Source: Gammaproteobacteria bacterium (GTDB lineage: Bacteria > Pseudomonadota > Gammaproteobacteria > Pseudomonadales > Halieaceae). Taken from it: a stretch of DNA of 64,000 bases. The translations under genes were made by a program, and so were the position numbers. Below are positions 27,282 through 35,746 of the stretch, piece after piece; positions within the stretch are counted from its first letter, which is position 1; each line of letters opens with the position of its first letter. The notes under the pieces were generated by a model that had not been told where the DNA came from, searched no databases, and saw only the letters and a program-made list of their open reading frames with translations. The stretch covers positions 1-64,000 of the forward strand of contig JAUICG010000022.1 in NCBI GenBank assembly GCA_030427485.1, given 5' to 3'.

Positions 27282-28322
27282 GTGTCGCTGCGCCCCGCGC
27301 CCGAAGAACTGTTGACCTGGGGGCTGTCGGTGCTCGGATTGCCCGCCACCGGGCCCCGGCCCACCCTGTCGGTTGTGGCGGGAGACGCCAGCGCGCGCCG
27401 GTATTTCCGCCTTCATGTGGCCGCCGATCGCTATATGCTGGTGGAGGCGCCGCCGGCGACCGAGAAAAACCAGGCCTTCGTGCACGTGGCCGGTGTGCTG
27501 GGCGCCGCCGGCGTGAAGGTACCGGCCGTGCTGGGCGTGGACTTTGATCGCGGCTTCCTGCTGCTGGAGGATCTGGGCGACCAGCTGCTGCTGCCGCTGC
27601 TCGATAGCGGTTCGGCAGAGGCTTACTACCGGCAGGCGTTCCGGGTGCTGCTGCAGATGGCGCGGGTGGACAGCGCCGGCGCGGGTCTGCCGGACTACGA
27701 CCGCGCACTGCTGGGCGAGGAGTTGAGTCGCTTCCAGGCGTGGTTCGTGCAGGCGTTGCTGGGTTACACGCCGACCGCGCCGGAACAGGCCCTGCTGGAC
27801 AATCTGCTGGACAGGCTGACAGACAGCGCCCTGGAGCAGCCGCGCGTGCTGGTGCACAGGGACTTTCACAGCCGCAACCTGATGCTCACTGGCAATAACG
27901 CGCTGGCGGTGATCGATTTTCAGGACGCGGTGGCGGGGCCGGTGACGTATGACCTGGTGTCCCTGTTGCGCGATTGTTATATCCACTGGCCGCCCCGGCA
28001 GGTGCGGTCCTGGGCGCTGGCGTACCGGGACCTGTTGTGCGCGCAGGGCCTGGCCGGCGGCACCGATGCGGGACAATTCCTGCGCTGGTTCGACTGGATG
28101 GGCCTGCAGCGGCATCTCAAGGTGCTCGGGACGTTTGCCCGCCTGTACCTGCGCGACGGCAAGGCGGCTTACCTGGACGACCTGCCGCTGGTGATTCACT
28201 ACGTGCTGGAGATCGCGGAAAAATACGCGTCCGACGAGCCTGTGTTCGCCGAGTTCAGCGCCTGGTTTTGCCGCTGTTTGTCGCCGCTCATCGCGCAGCA
28301 GGCGTGGAGCCGCCCGTCGTGA
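27282..28322 (+). CDS. amgK: Anomeric MurNAc/GlcNAc kinase AmgK
   Basis: 346 residues of the aminoglycoside-phosphotransferase fold: DASARRYFRLHVAADRYMLV (ATP lid), FDRGFLLLEDLGDQLLLPLL, the catalytic loop VLVHRDFHSRNLML (about 200) and the metal-binding VIDFQDAVAGPVTYDLVSLL. Pseudomonas-type AmgK phosphorylates MurNAc at C1 in the recycling route that bypasses MurA. The partner uridylyltransferase murU follows with a 4-nt overlap. Both lie next to lptD as in Pseudomonas. Confidence 0.93.
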   Translation: MSLRPAPEELLTWGLSVLGLPATGPRPTLSVVAGDASARRYFRLHVAADRYMLVEAPPATEKNQAFVHVAGVLGAAGVKVPAVLGVDFDRGFLLLEDLGDQLLLPLLDSGSAEAYYRQAFRVLLQMARVDSAGAGLPDYDRALLGEELSRFQAWFVQALLGYTPTAPEQALLDNLLDRLTDSALEQPRVLVHRDFHSRNLMLTGNNALAVIDFQDAVAGPVTYDLVSLLRDCYIHWPPRQVRSWALAYRDLLCAQGLAGGTDAGQFLRWFDWMGLQRHLKVLGTFARLYLRDGKAAYLDDLPLVIHYVLEIAEKYASDEPVFAEFSAWFCRCLSPLIAQQAWSRPS

Positions 28323-29011
28323 AGGCCATGATACTGGCGGCGGGCCTGGGCGAGCGCATGCGCCCGCTGACCGACCATACGCCCAAGCCGCTGCTGCGGG
28401 TCGCGGGCATCCCCCTGATCGAGCACCATATCCGGCGCCTGGCGGCGGCGGGCGTGCGCGAGATGGTCATCAATGTGTCACACCTCGCCGCGCAGGTCAT
28501 GGCTTTTTGCGGGGACGGCGGAAAGTGGGGCGTCAGCATTGTGTACTCGCCGGAGGAGGCACCGCTGGAAACGGCCGGCGGCATCATCCAGGCGCTGCCC
28601 CTGCTGGGGGATGCGCCGTTCCTGGTGGTCAATGGCGATATCTGGACAGACTACCCCTTCGAGCGCCTGCTGCGCTATCGGGCGAGGCCCGGCGAGAGCG
28701 CCCACCTGGTGATGGTGGAAAATCCGCCGCAGCACCCCGCGGGCGACTTCGCCCTCGACAGCGGGCAGTGGATCAGGGCGCTGGCGCCCGGCGCAACGGG
28801 CTGGACCTACAGCGGCGTGGGCATGTACGACGCCGCGTTCTTTGCCGGCACCCCGCCCGGCAAGGTGCCGCTGCGCCCGCTGCTGGACGCGGCCATCGCC
28901 AGCGGCCGATTGGGCGGGGAGTCCTACACAGGGCAGTGGCAGGATGTGGGCACGCCGGAGCGTTTGCGGGCGCTCGATCGCGCGCTATCACGGACATCAC
29001 CTGGCACTTAG
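28319..29011 (+). CDS. murU: MurNAc-1-phosphate uridylyltransferase MurU
   Basis: 230 residues of the nucleotidyltransferase family: KAMILAAGLGERMRPLTDHT, then PKPLLRVAGIPLIEHHI, LETAGGIIQALPLLGD, the metal-binding VVNGDIWTD and a C-terminal WQDVGTPERLRALD. It makes UDP-MurNAc from MurNAc-1-phosphate produced by AmgK. The GTG start (GTGA overlap with the amgK stop) puts the beta strand at residue 3, as in the family. Confidence 0.94.
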   Translation: MKAMILAAGLGERMRPLTDHTPKPLLRVAGIPLIEHHIRRLAAAGVREMVINVSHLAAQVMAFCGDGGKWGVSIVYSPEEAPLETAGGIIQALPLLGDAPFLVVNGDIWTDYPFERLLRYRARPGESAHLVMVENPPQHPAGDFALDSGQWIRALAPGATGWTYSGVGMYDAAFFAGTPPGKVPLRPLLDAAIASGRLGGESYTGQWQDVGTPERLRALDRALSRTSPGT

Positions 29012-29038
29012 CCGATATAGAATCCGGGAATTAGTGTG

Positions 29039-29171
29039 GAGCCGGAGAGGTAGCGCTGCGGCCGGGACCGTGTGGCGACAGGACGTCGCCACCCGAGCTT
29101 GCACACGGATGTGCGTTTTTTGGCGCGGCCGGCGCTCCGGTGTCCCGGCCGCAGCGCTACCTCTTCGGCTC
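29039..29171 (+). repeat. Family B palindrome, copy B2
   Basis: Arms (29039-29067 and 29143-29171, GAGCCGGAGAGG ... CCTCTTCGGCTC) pair almost throughout, with one G-T pair. Inside are the GTGGCGAC-AGGAC-GTCGCCAC hairpin and GCAC-ACGGAT-GTGC followed by TTTTTT. Relative to B1 the arms differ at several sites with matching changes on both sides, and this copy has about 16 extra GC-rich bases before the right arm. It lies between murU and rpe. Confidence 0.88.
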
Positions 29172-29263
29172 TCCAGTCTTCAGGACTCTCTGTATGTATA
29201 TACCCGTGTGTCAGCGACGATTAGCCGCTAGAATAGCGCCCTGCAGATTGCACGGAGCCCCGC

Positions 29264-29938
29264 ATGCCTGAATACCTGATAGCCCCCTCCATCCTCTCCG
29301 CCGATTTCGCCCGCCTGGGCGAGGAGGTCGATGCGGTACTCGCCGCCGGCGCCGACATCGTGCATTTTGATGTCATGGACAATCATTACGTACCCAACCT
29401 GACCATCGGGCCGATGGTGTGTAGCGCGCTGCGCAAGTACGGTGTTACCGCCGATATCGATGTGCACCTGATGGTGAGCCCGGTCGACCCGCTGATCGGG
29501 GATTTCGCCAGGGCGGGCGCCAGCTATATCACCTTCCACCCGGACGCCTCCACCCATGTCGACCGCTCCCTGCAGTTGATTCGCGATGCGGGCTGCAAAT
29601 CGGGGCTGGTGTTCAACCCCCATATGGGGCTGGACGCACTGCGCTACGTGATGGACAAGGTGGATATGGTGTTGTTGATGTCGGTCAATCCGGGGTTTGG
29701 CGGGCAGTCGTTTATCCCCGCGACGCTGGATAAACTGCGCGAGGCGCGCGCGATGATCGATGCCTCGGGCTTTGATATTCGCCTGGAAATCGACGGCGGT
29801 GTCACGCCCGCCAATATCGCGGAGATCGCGGCGGCCGGTGCGGATACCTTTGTCGCCGGATCGGCAATCTTCAACCAGCCTGATTACGCGGCGGTTATCA
29901 AACAGATGCGCGCTGAATTGGCAACGGTCGCTCGCTAG
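29264..29938 (+). CDS. rpe: Ribulose-phosphate 3-epimerase
   Basis: 224 residues, a TIM barrel with [20 protein letters not shown], the metal-binding [47 protein letters not shown] and [20 protein letters not shown]. It interconverts ribulose-5-phosphate and xylulose-5-phosphate in the pentose phosphate pathway. It is bracketed by palindromic repeats: B2 upstream and A3/A4 downstream. Confidence 0.97.
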   Translation: MPEYLIAPSILSADFARLGEEVDAVLAAGADIVHFDVMDNHYVPNLTIGPMVCSALRKYGVTADIDVHLMVSPVDPLIGDFARAGASYITFHPDASTHVDRSLQLIRDAGCKSGLVFNPHMGLDALRYVMDKVDMVLLMSVNPGFGGQSFIPATLDKLREARAMIDASGFDIRLEIDGGVTPANIAEIAAAGADTFVAGSAIFNQPDYAAVIKQMRAELATVAR

Positions 29939-29972
29939 ATTCCGGGTGTTTGTGTTTCCTTGCTTACTGGCC

Positions 29973-30058
29973 GTTGGCTGCGGGTCGCCGGTATAGCCTG
30001 TTCGCTCAGAAGGCTGAGATATTCGCTCTGCAGGCTATACCGGCAACCCGCAGCCAAC
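29973..30058. repeat. Family A palindrome, copy A3
   Basis: 28-nt arms (29973-30000 and 30031-30058, GTTGGCTGCGGGT ... ACCCGCAGCCAAC) pair at 27 of 28 positions around a 30-nt centre containing CTCAGAAGGCTGAG then ATATTCGCT. The centre matches A1 in orientation; the arms do not match A1. Confidence 0.9.
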
Positions 30059-30116
30059 TGGTTCATCGGTAATCTGAAGGAAGGCGCAGCTTCAGGCTCA
30101 TCGTGAGATGCAAGGG

Positions 30117-30187
30117 CTCGGTCGTTCGCAGGGTCCGAGCGCGAATATCTCAGCCTTCTGAGTGATCGGGCCCTGCGAACGACCGAG
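30117..30187. repeat. Family A palindrome, copy A4
   Basis: 17-bp perfect outer arms (CTCGGTCGTTCGCAGGG, 30117-30133, with 30171-30187), a G-T position, then four more pairs (CCGA/TCGG) around a 27-nt centre (GCGCGAATATCTCAG, then CCTTCTGAGTGA). It is inverted relative to A3, repeating the A1/A2 arrangement. The 29939-30381 gap otherwise shows only the trp promoter. Confidence 0.9.
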
Positions 30188-30326
30188 TCCGATAACAGCG
30201 TTCGCTATTATTCCCTGGACTCTTCCGTCCGTAATCCCGGTCCCCTCAGGGTATCGGGTCCGGCAACGGAGCAAAAGACCGCTAAGCACGAAGGCCATTG
30301 TTCACAACATTGCCGTCTCACGCGCG

Positions 30327-30354
30327 TTGCCAACCGCCCCTCGATATGTAAAAT
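30327..30354 (+). promoter_or_regulatory. trpE promoter
   Basis: TTGCCA (30327-30332) and TAAAAT (30349-30354) are separated by 16 bp, one mismatch each from consensus. The predicted start near 30361 leaves a leader of about 140 nt before trpE containing the leader peptide. No clear TrpR operator was recognised. Confidence 0.7.
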
Positions 30355-30381
30355 AGAGCCCCCCACTTCCTGGAGAACGCT

Positions 30382-30450
30382 GTGATAACAGCAATGCGTA
30401 ATGGCATCGGCCTGCTGTCGATGCGCGAGGTCACCCGCTGGCGATGGTAG
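30382..30450 (+). CDS. trpL: trp operon leader peptide TrpL
   Basis: A 22-codon frame starting GTG, preceded six bases earlier by GGAG. It reads [20 protein letters not shown] followed by RW and a stop. Two Trp codons (30439-30441 and 30445-30447) separated by one Arg lie directly before the stop, the hallmark of a ribosome-mediated attenuation leader for tryptophan genes. It lies between a good promoter and trpE. It is too short for standard gene calls. ATG 30394 is a possible internal start. Confidence 0.8.
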   Translation: MITAMRNGIGLLSMREVTRWRW

Positions 30451-30474
30451 CCAGGGCTTTTTGACGTCTTTTTT
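30438..30474 (+). terminator. Candidate trp attenuator
   Basis: CTGGC (30438-30442) can pair with GCCAG (30450-30454). This is followed by GGC-TTTTT and, after GACGTC, by a second run of six T. The stem overlaps the Trp codons and leader stop, so a stalled ribosome would occlude it. The stem is short (5 bp), so its strength is doubtful; an upstream CATCGGCC could pair with GGCGATG as an alternative fold. Confidence 0.45.
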
Positions 30475-30502
30475 ACGCAACCCGGTTCTTCGAGGACATC
30501 CC

Positions 30503-32008
30503 ATGAAACAGCAGGATTTCGCTGCGCTTGCAGCGCAGAATTACAATCGTATACCGGTCAGCCGCGAAGTGCTGGCCGATCTTGAGACGCCGCTCAGTGC
30601 CTACTGCAAAGTCGCAGAGGGGCCCTACTCCTACTTCTTCGAGTCGGTACAGGGCGGCGAGAAGTGGGGCCGGTATTCCATCATAGGGCTGCCCTGTCGC
30701 ACCATGTTGAAGGTATTCGGCCACCGGGCTGAAGTCTGGGTGGACGGCGTGTTGAGCGAGAGCGAGGAGGTCGCCGACCCGCTCGCGTTCGCCGAGGCGT
30801 TCCAGCAGCGCTACCGCAGCGCGCCGGATTCTGGGCTGCCCGTTTTTCACGGCGGGCTGGTGGGCTACTTCGGCTACGATACGGTGCGCTACGTGGAGCC
30901 GCGGCTGGTCGCGGGAATGCCGCCCGACCGGCTGGGAACGCCGGATATCCTGCTGATGGTGTCGGAGGAAGTGCTGGTGTTCGACAACCTGGCGGGAACG
31001 ATCCGCCTGATCGTGAACGTGGACGCGGCGCGGGAAAATGCGCTGGCACTGGCCCGGGAGCGCCTGGCCGAGCTGGTGGCGCGCCTGCGCGAGCCCCTGC
31101 CGGCCCTGCCCGAGGTGATGCTCGGTGCGGCGGACAGCGCGGTACTGGAACAGCAGGCGGAGTCCGATTTCACGCAGCTGATGTACGAGGCCAGCGTGGA
31201 GAAGGTCAAGGAGTACGTGCTCGCGGGCGATGTGATGCAGGTTGTTCCCTCGCAGCGCATGAGCATTCCCTTCGACGCGCCACCGCTCAATCTCTACCGT
31301 GCGCTGCGCAACCTCAACCCTTCGCCGTACATGTTTTTCCTGGACCTGGAGGACTTCCATATCGTGGGGTCATCCCCGGAAATCCTGGCCAGGCTGGAAA
31401 AAGGCGTGGTCACGGTGCGCCCGATTGCCGGCACCCGGCGGCGCGGGCACACGGAAGAGGAAGACCGGGCGATGGAGGCGGAACTGCTGGCCGATCCCAA
31501 GGAGATCGCCGAGCACCTGATGCTCATCGATCTCGGACGCAACGATGTGGGGCGCATCGCGCAGACCGGTTCGGTGGAGCTGACGGATTCGATGGTGGTG
31601 GAACGCTACTCGCACGTGATGCACATCGTCTCCAATGTGACCGGGAAACTGACCCCGGGCAAGTCGGCGTTCGATGTGCTGCGCGCCACGCTGCCGGCCG
31701 GTACATTGAGCGGTGCGCCGAAAATTCGCGCGATGGAGATCATCGACGAACTGGAACCGGTGAAACGTGGCGTCTACGGCGGCGCGGTGGGCTATATTGC
31801 CTGGGCGGGCGATATGGATACCGCGATTGCGATTCGCACGGCTGTCATCAAAGACGGCAAACTGTATGTCCAGGCCGGTGGCGGCGTGGTGGCGGATTCG
31901 GTGCCCGCACTGGAATGGAAGGAGACGCATAACAAGGCCCGCGCACTGTTCCGGGCGGCGTCGATGGCACTGGCGGGGAGGGGTGATCATGCTGCTGATG
32001 ATCGATAA
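30503..32008 (+). CDS. trpE: Anthranilate synthase component I TrpE
   Basis: 501 residues. The N-terminal part has [19 protein letters not shown] and WGRYSIIGL. The chorismate-binding core contains [19 protein letters not shown]-like [43 protein letters not shown] and the C-terminal AGGGVVADS. It makes anthranilate from chorismate with ammonia from TrpG. The ATG at 30503 has a GAGG 8 bp upstream; a frame reaching upstream over the leader is not used. Expression is probably attenuated by trpL. Confidence 0.97.
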   Translation: MKQQDFAALAAQNYNRIPVSREVLADLETPLSAYCKVAEGPYSYFFESVQGGEKWGRYSIIGLPCRTMLKVFGHRAEVWVDGVLSESEEVADPLAFAEAFQQRYRSAPDSGLPVFHGGLVGYFGYDTVRYVEPRLVAGMPPDRLGTPDILLMVSEEVLVFDNLAGTIRLIVNVDAARENALALARERLAELVARLREPLPALPEVMLGAADSAVLEQQAESDFTQLMYEASVEKVKEYVLAGDVMQVVPSQRMSIPFDAPPLNLYRALRNLNPSPYMFFLDLEDFHIVGSSPEILARLEKGVVTVRPIAGTRRRGHTEEEDRAMEAELLADPKEIAEHLMLIDLGRNDVGRIAQTGSVELTDSMVVERYSHVMHIVSNVTGKLTPGKSAFDVLRATLPAGTLSGAPKIRAMEIIDELEPVKRGVYGGAVGYIAWAGDMDTAIAIRTAVIKDGKLYVQAGGGVVADSVPALEWKETHNKARALFRAASMALAGRGDHAADDR

Positions 32009-32567
32009 TTACGACTCCTTCACCTACAACGTGGTGCAATACCTCGGCGAACTCGGCGCCGAGGTGCGTGTGGTGCGCAATGACGAGATTTCCGTGGCGG
32101 ATATCGCCGCTCTGGCGCCGGAAAAAATTGTCATATCGCCCGGGCCCTGCACGCCCAATGAGGCGGGGATATCCATGGAGGTGATCCGCCAGTACGCGGG
32201 GGTTGTCCCACTGCTCGGTATTTGCCTCGGCCACCAGAGCATCGGCCAGGTGTTTGGCGGCAGGGTGGTGCGCGCACGCAAGGTGATGCACGGCAAGACC
32301 TCGGCGATCTATCACAACGGCGAAGGCGTGTTTCGCGACCTCAGTCGCCCGTTTGAGGCAACGCGTTACCACAGCCTGGTGGTGGAGCGGGACAGCCTGC
32401 CGGATTGCCTCGAAATAACGGCCTGGACACAGACCGAGTCGGGTGAGATTGACGAGATCATGGGGCTGAGGCATCGCGACCTGCCGGTGGAGGGCGTGCA
32501 GTTTCACCCGGAATCCATACTCACTGCGCACGGCCACGATCTGTTGCGCAATTTTCTGGAACAGTAG
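31989..32567 (+). CDS. trpG: Anthranilate synthase component II (glutamine amidotransferase) TrpG
   Basis: 192 residues, a class I glutamine amidotransferase: [33 protein letters not shown], the nucleophile in [17 protein letters not shown] (Cys near 79) and the HPESI triad segment. It supplies ammonia to TrpE and may serve PabB as well. The start overlaps the trpE 3' end by 20 nt, and trpD follows after 9 bp, giving a trpEGDC unit. Pseudomonas typically separates trpE from trpGDC, so the contiguous arrangement is noteworthy. Confidence 0.96.
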   Translation: MLLMIDNYDSFTYNVVQYLGELGAEVRVVRNDEISVADIAALAPEKIVISPGPCTPNEAGISMEVIRQYAGVVPLLGICLGHQSIGQVFGGRVVRARKVMHGKTSAIYHNGEGVFRDLSRPFEATRYHSLVVERDSLPDCLEITAWTQTESGEIDEIMGLRHRDLPVEGVQFHPESILTAHGHDLLRNFLEQ

Positions 32568-32576
32568 GGGGTTGGC

Positions 32577-33617
32577 ATGAATATTCAACAGGCCCTGGCG
32601 AGGGTCGTGGAACACGGCGACCTCAGTCGCGAAGAGATGCAGGATGTCATGCACCAGATCATGACCGGGGACGCCACCGAAGCGCAGATAGGCGGTTTCC
32701 TGGTCGCGCTGCGCATGAAAGGAGAGACCACGGAAGAGATCGCCGGCGCGGCGCACGTGATGCGTGAACTGGCGACGCCCGTGCGCGTGAGCGGGCCGCA
32801 CCTGGTCGATCTGGTCGGCACCGGCGGCGACGGCGCCAACCTGTTCAATGTTTCCACCGGGGCGTGTTTTGTCGCCGCGGCTGCCGGCGCGGTCGTGGCC
32901 AAGCACGGCAACCGGGCGGCCTCCAGCGCCAGCGGCATGTCGGATGTGCTGGAAGCCTTCGGCATGCCGCTGGACCTGACGCCCGACGAGGTCACGCGCG
33001 CGATTAACGAAACCGGCCTGGGGTTTATGTTCGCCCCTGTACACCACAGCGCGATGCGCTATGCGATCGGCCCGCGCCGCGAGCTGGGCATGCGCACGGT
33101 ATTCAACATACTCGGGCCGCTCACCAACCCTGCGGGCGTGAAGCGGCAGGTGATAGGCGTGTACTCGGCGCACCTGTGCCGGCCCCTGGCGGAAGTGCTC
33201 AAGATGCTGGGCGCGGAACACGTGATGGTGGTGCACTCGGAAGACGGCCTGGACGAGATTTCCATTGCCGCGGCGACACAGGTCACGGAGCTCTGCGACG
33301 GCAATATCGAGAGCTACCAGATCTGCCCGGAGGATTTTTCGCTGACGCGGCAGAATCTTGAAGGTCTGGTCGTCGACGATTCAAGGGCCTCTGCCGACCT
33401 GATTCGCCGCGCGCTGGCGGGCGCGGCGGATGAGCCCGCGCAGAAGGCCGCTGCCATGCTGGCACTGAACGCCGGTGCGACCATCTATGTCAGCGGTATC
33501 GCGGCGACGATGGCCGATGGCGTGGCGATGGCGGAAGACGCGCTGGCGAGCGGCCTGGCGCAGGAAAAGCTGCAACAGTTCATCGATTTCACGCAACTGA
33601 TGCGCGGGCGGGGCTGA
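32577..33617 (+). CDS. trpD: Anthranilate phosphoribosyltransferase TrpD
   Basis: 346 residues with a helical N-terminal domain, the PRPP-binding DLVGTGGDGANLFNVSTG (about 80-95), KHGNRAASSASGMSDVLEAF, MFAPVHHSAMR and GPLTNPAGVKRQVIGVY. It attaches phosphoribose to anthranilate. trpC begins 3 bp after its stop. Confidence 0.97.
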   Translation: MNIQQALARVVEHGDLSREEMQDVMHQIMTGDATEAQIGGFLVALRMKGETTEEIAGAAHVMRELATPVRVSGPHLVDLVGTGGDGANLFNVSTGACFVAAAAGAVVAKHGNRAASSASGMSDVLEAFGMPLDLTPDEVTRAINETGLGFMFAPVHHSAMRYAIGPRRELGMRTVFNILGPLTNPAGVKRQVIGVYSAHLCRPLAEVLKMLGAEHVMVVHSEDGLDEISIAAATQVTELCDGNIESYQICPEDFSLTRQNLEGLVVDDSRASADLIRRALAGAADEPAQKAAAMLALNAGATIYVSGIAATMADGVAMAEDALASGLAQEKLQQFIDFTQLMRGRG

Positions 33618-33620
33618 GGC

Positions 33621-34430
33621 ATGGCACGCAAACCGCCGACGATTCTGCGGGAGATTCTGGCGCGCAAGGTCGAGGAAGTCGCGCAGCGCCGGGCCGCGGA
33701 CTCGCTGGCCAGCCTGGAACAGCGCGCCGGCGAACAGGGCGCGGCGCGCGGATTTTGCGCGGCCCTGCAGCAACGCAGCGCCGCCGGTGAGCCCGCCGTG
33801 ATTGCCGAGGTGAAGAAGGCCTCTCCCAGCAAAGGCGTCATCCGGGAGGATTTCCAGCCCGGGCAGATTGCCCGCAGTTACCAGGAGGGCGGCGCCTGCT
33901 GCCTTTCCGTACTGACGGACAGGGACTTCTTCCAGGGGAGTGAAGCCTACCTGCAGCAGGCGCGCGCCGCCTGCGATTTGCCCGTGCTGCGCAAGGATTT
34001 CACCGTGGATCCGTACCAGGTGGTTGAGGCGCGGGCGATCGGCGCGGACGCAGTGCTGCTGATTGTCGCCGCCCTGGCGGATGAGCAGATGCGCGAGTTG
34101 ATGCAGGCGGCGACTGAAGTGGGTGTCGACGTACTGGTGGAGGTGCACGACCGCGCGGAGCTGGAGCGCGCGCTCGAACTGGCAACACCGCTGATCGGCA
34201 TCAACAACCGCGATCTGCACACCTTCGACACCACGCTGTCGACCACCCTGGACCTGCTAGCGCATATTCCCGCCGACCGCCTGGTGGTCACCGAGAGCGG
34301 CATCCACACGGCTGCCGATGTGGCGTTGATGCGCGATGCGAATGTGCACGCGTTTCTGGTTGGCGAGGCGTTTATGCGGGCGGCGGAGCCGGGTGAAAAG
34401 TTGCGAGAGTTGTTTTTTTCAGGTAGCTGA
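33621..34430 (+). CDS. trpC: Indole-3-glycerol-phosphate synthase TrpC
   Basis: 269 residues, a TIM barrel with [88 protein letters not shown] and [14 protein letters not shown]. It is the monofunctional enzyme, not fused to TrpF. It ends the trpEGDC unit. The 550-bp gap to the convergent regulator gene contains repeats B3 and A5. Confidence 0.97.
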   Translation: MARKPPTILREILARKVEEVAQRRAADSLASLEQRAGEQGAARGFCAALQQRSAAGEPAVIAEVKKASPSKGVIREDFQPGQIARSYQEGGACCLSVLTDRDFFQGSEAYLQQARAACDLPVLRKDFTVDPYQVVEARAIGADAVLLIVAALADEQMRELMQAATEVGVDVLVEVHDRAELERALELATPLIGINNRDLHTFDTTLSTTLDLLAHIPADRLVVTESGIHTAADVALMRDANVHAFLVGEAFMRAAEPGEKLRELFFSGS

Positions 34431-34462
34431 AGGGCTGGGATTATCCTTCGTAGCGAGGTTCG

Positions 34463-34644
34463 GTAGTGGCCCAGTTTGAAATTTGGCGAGAATCGAGAGC
34501 CTGAGGGGTAGGGCGCTGGTCGGGACCGTGTGGCGACAGGACGTCGCCACTCGAGCCTGCACATGGATGTGCGCTTTTTGGCGTGTCCCGACCAGCGCCC
34601 TACCCCTCAGGCTCGTGCAGCAAGATTTCAAACTGAGCCACTAC
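34463..34644 (+). repeat. Family B palindrome, copy B3 (with outer arms)
   Basis: Perfect 30-bp inner arms (34497-34526 and 34585-34614, GAGCCTGAGGGG ... CCCCTCAGGCTC) enclose the AGGAC-loop hairpin and GCAC-ATGGAT-GTGC plus TTTTT. Outside them a second inverted repeat, 34463-34482 with 34625-34644, pairs at 19 of 20 positions (GTAGTGGC ... CAGTTTGAAAT). The nested design resembles that of B1 and C2. It lies downstream of trpC, where transcripts of trpC and crp converge. Confidence 0.9.
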
Positions 34645-34653
34645 CCGAGGTTC

Positions 34654-34679
34654 GCATGGGTGGACCGGCCCACCCATGC
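34654..34679. repeat. Short perfect palindrome
   Basis: GCATGGGTGG and CCACCCATGC flank a 6-nt centre (ACCGGC), 10 bp after the B3 outer arm. It has no T-run and no match to the A, B or C centres. It may be part of the repeat cluster in the trpC-crp gap. Confidence 0.6.
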
Positions 34680-34816
34680 CGCTTTGACGATACGAATTTT
34701 TCGATACCAACCAGCGGTAAAAGCACTCGGCTCCCGCCGGCTCCACTGCCCGACAATCAAACCGTCCCTGGATTAGCCCGAACGGAAGCGAATAAACCGA
34801 CCTTGCAACGGCTCCA

Positions 34817-34895
34817 GGATTCGACCTGCCGCAGGGGGTCGAGCGCGAATATCTCAGCCCTTTGAGCGATCGGCCCCCTGCGGCAGGTCGAATCC
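34817..34895. repeat. Family A palindrome, copy A5
   Basis: 22-bp perfect arms (34817-34838 and 34874-34895, GGATTCGACCTGCCGCAGGG...), then a G-T position and three more pairs, enclose GCGCGAATATCTCAGCC followed by CTTTGAGCGA. Arms resemble A4 only loosely yet pair equally well, and the wobble occupies the same place in both. Confidence 0.9.
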
Positions 34896-34982
34896 GGCAA
34901 CGCGGCATCGGAGCAACGCGGCATCGGAGCAACAGATCGAAGAAACAACAGCGAACTGCGACCCCCCAATTTCGGGGTGTCG

Positions 34983-35627
34983 CTAGCGGGTCCCGTACAC
35001 CACCATGGTTTTACCCGACACCGAAACCAGCCCGTCCTGCTCCAGGTTCTTGAGCACACGCCCGGCCATTTCGCGCGAGCAACCGACGATTTTGCCCAGT
35101 TCCTGCCGTGTGATCTTGATCTGCATGCCGTCCGGGTGGGTCATCGCATCCGGCTCGCGACACAGGTCCAGCAGCGTGTGGGCGATGCGACCGGAAACGT
35201 CCACAAAGGCCAGGTCGCTCAGTTTGCGTGTGGTCTGGCGCAGGCGCGCCCCCAGTTGCCTGGACACCGCGTAGAGGATGTCCGGGAACTGACCGCGTAT
35301 CTGGTGGAAGCGCTCGTAGCTGATTTCCGCTACCTCGCACTGGGTCTTGGCGACCACCATGGCGCTGCGTACCGATTGCTCGGCATCGAAAAGCCCCATC
35401 TCGCCGACGAAATCGCCGGGGTTCAAATAGGCTACCACCAGCATGTGGCCCGGTTCCGATTCATCCTCCACCATCACGGATACCGAACCGTCCAGAATCA
35501 GGCAAAGTGAACTCCCCAGTTCGCCCTGCTTGAGAACGACGCTCTTGGCTCTGAAATCCTTGCGCTGACAGTGGCGCAGGAAATTTTCCACGTTGGGAAG
35601 GTTCTTGGTTATCTGTGGCTTAAGCAA
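34983..35627 (-). CDS. vfr: Vfr/Crp-family cyclic-AMP-responsive transcription regulator
   Basis: 214 residues from a TTG start preceded by GGAGG (35634-35640 region). This equals the length of P. aeruginosa Vfr; in-frame starts further upstream give an N-terminus unlike the family. A cyclic-nucleotide-binding domain (GDFVGEMGLFDAEQSVRSAM) is followed by a helix-turn-helix (MQIKITRQELGKIVGCSREM, then AGRVLKNLEQDGLV). The cAMP-pocket Glu and Arg positions in GEMGLF...RSA are present. It is the global cAMP regulator of catabolism and, in pathogens, virulence. It converges with trpC as in Pseudomonas. Confidence 0.95.
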   Translation of the reverse strand: MLKPQITKNLPNVENFLRHCQRKDFRAKSVVLKQGELGSSLCLILDGSVSVMVEDESEPGHMLVVAYLNPGDFVGEMGLFDAEQSVRSAMVVAKTQCEVAEISYERFHQIRGQFPDILYAVSRQLGARLRQTTRKLSDLAFVDVSGRIAHTLLDLCREPDAMTHPDGMQIKITRQELGKIVGCSREMAGRVLKNLEQDGLVSVSGKTMVVYGTR

Positions 35628-35746
35628 GTGACTAACCTCCAAAGTGCCATTTATTTTGTCCAATACTAACCCGATCACGGGCTAAGTAAAATGTAACTTG
35701 TTGTGCTAAGCTGCAGCGCCTTTTTTGGTGGAGGAACCGTGGATCG

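Noticed and set aside
30401-30502. Upstream extension of trpE
   Set aside because: The in-frame extension overlaps the trpL leader and candidate attenuator and does not resemble TrpE N-termini. The ATG at 30503 has its own GAGG site.
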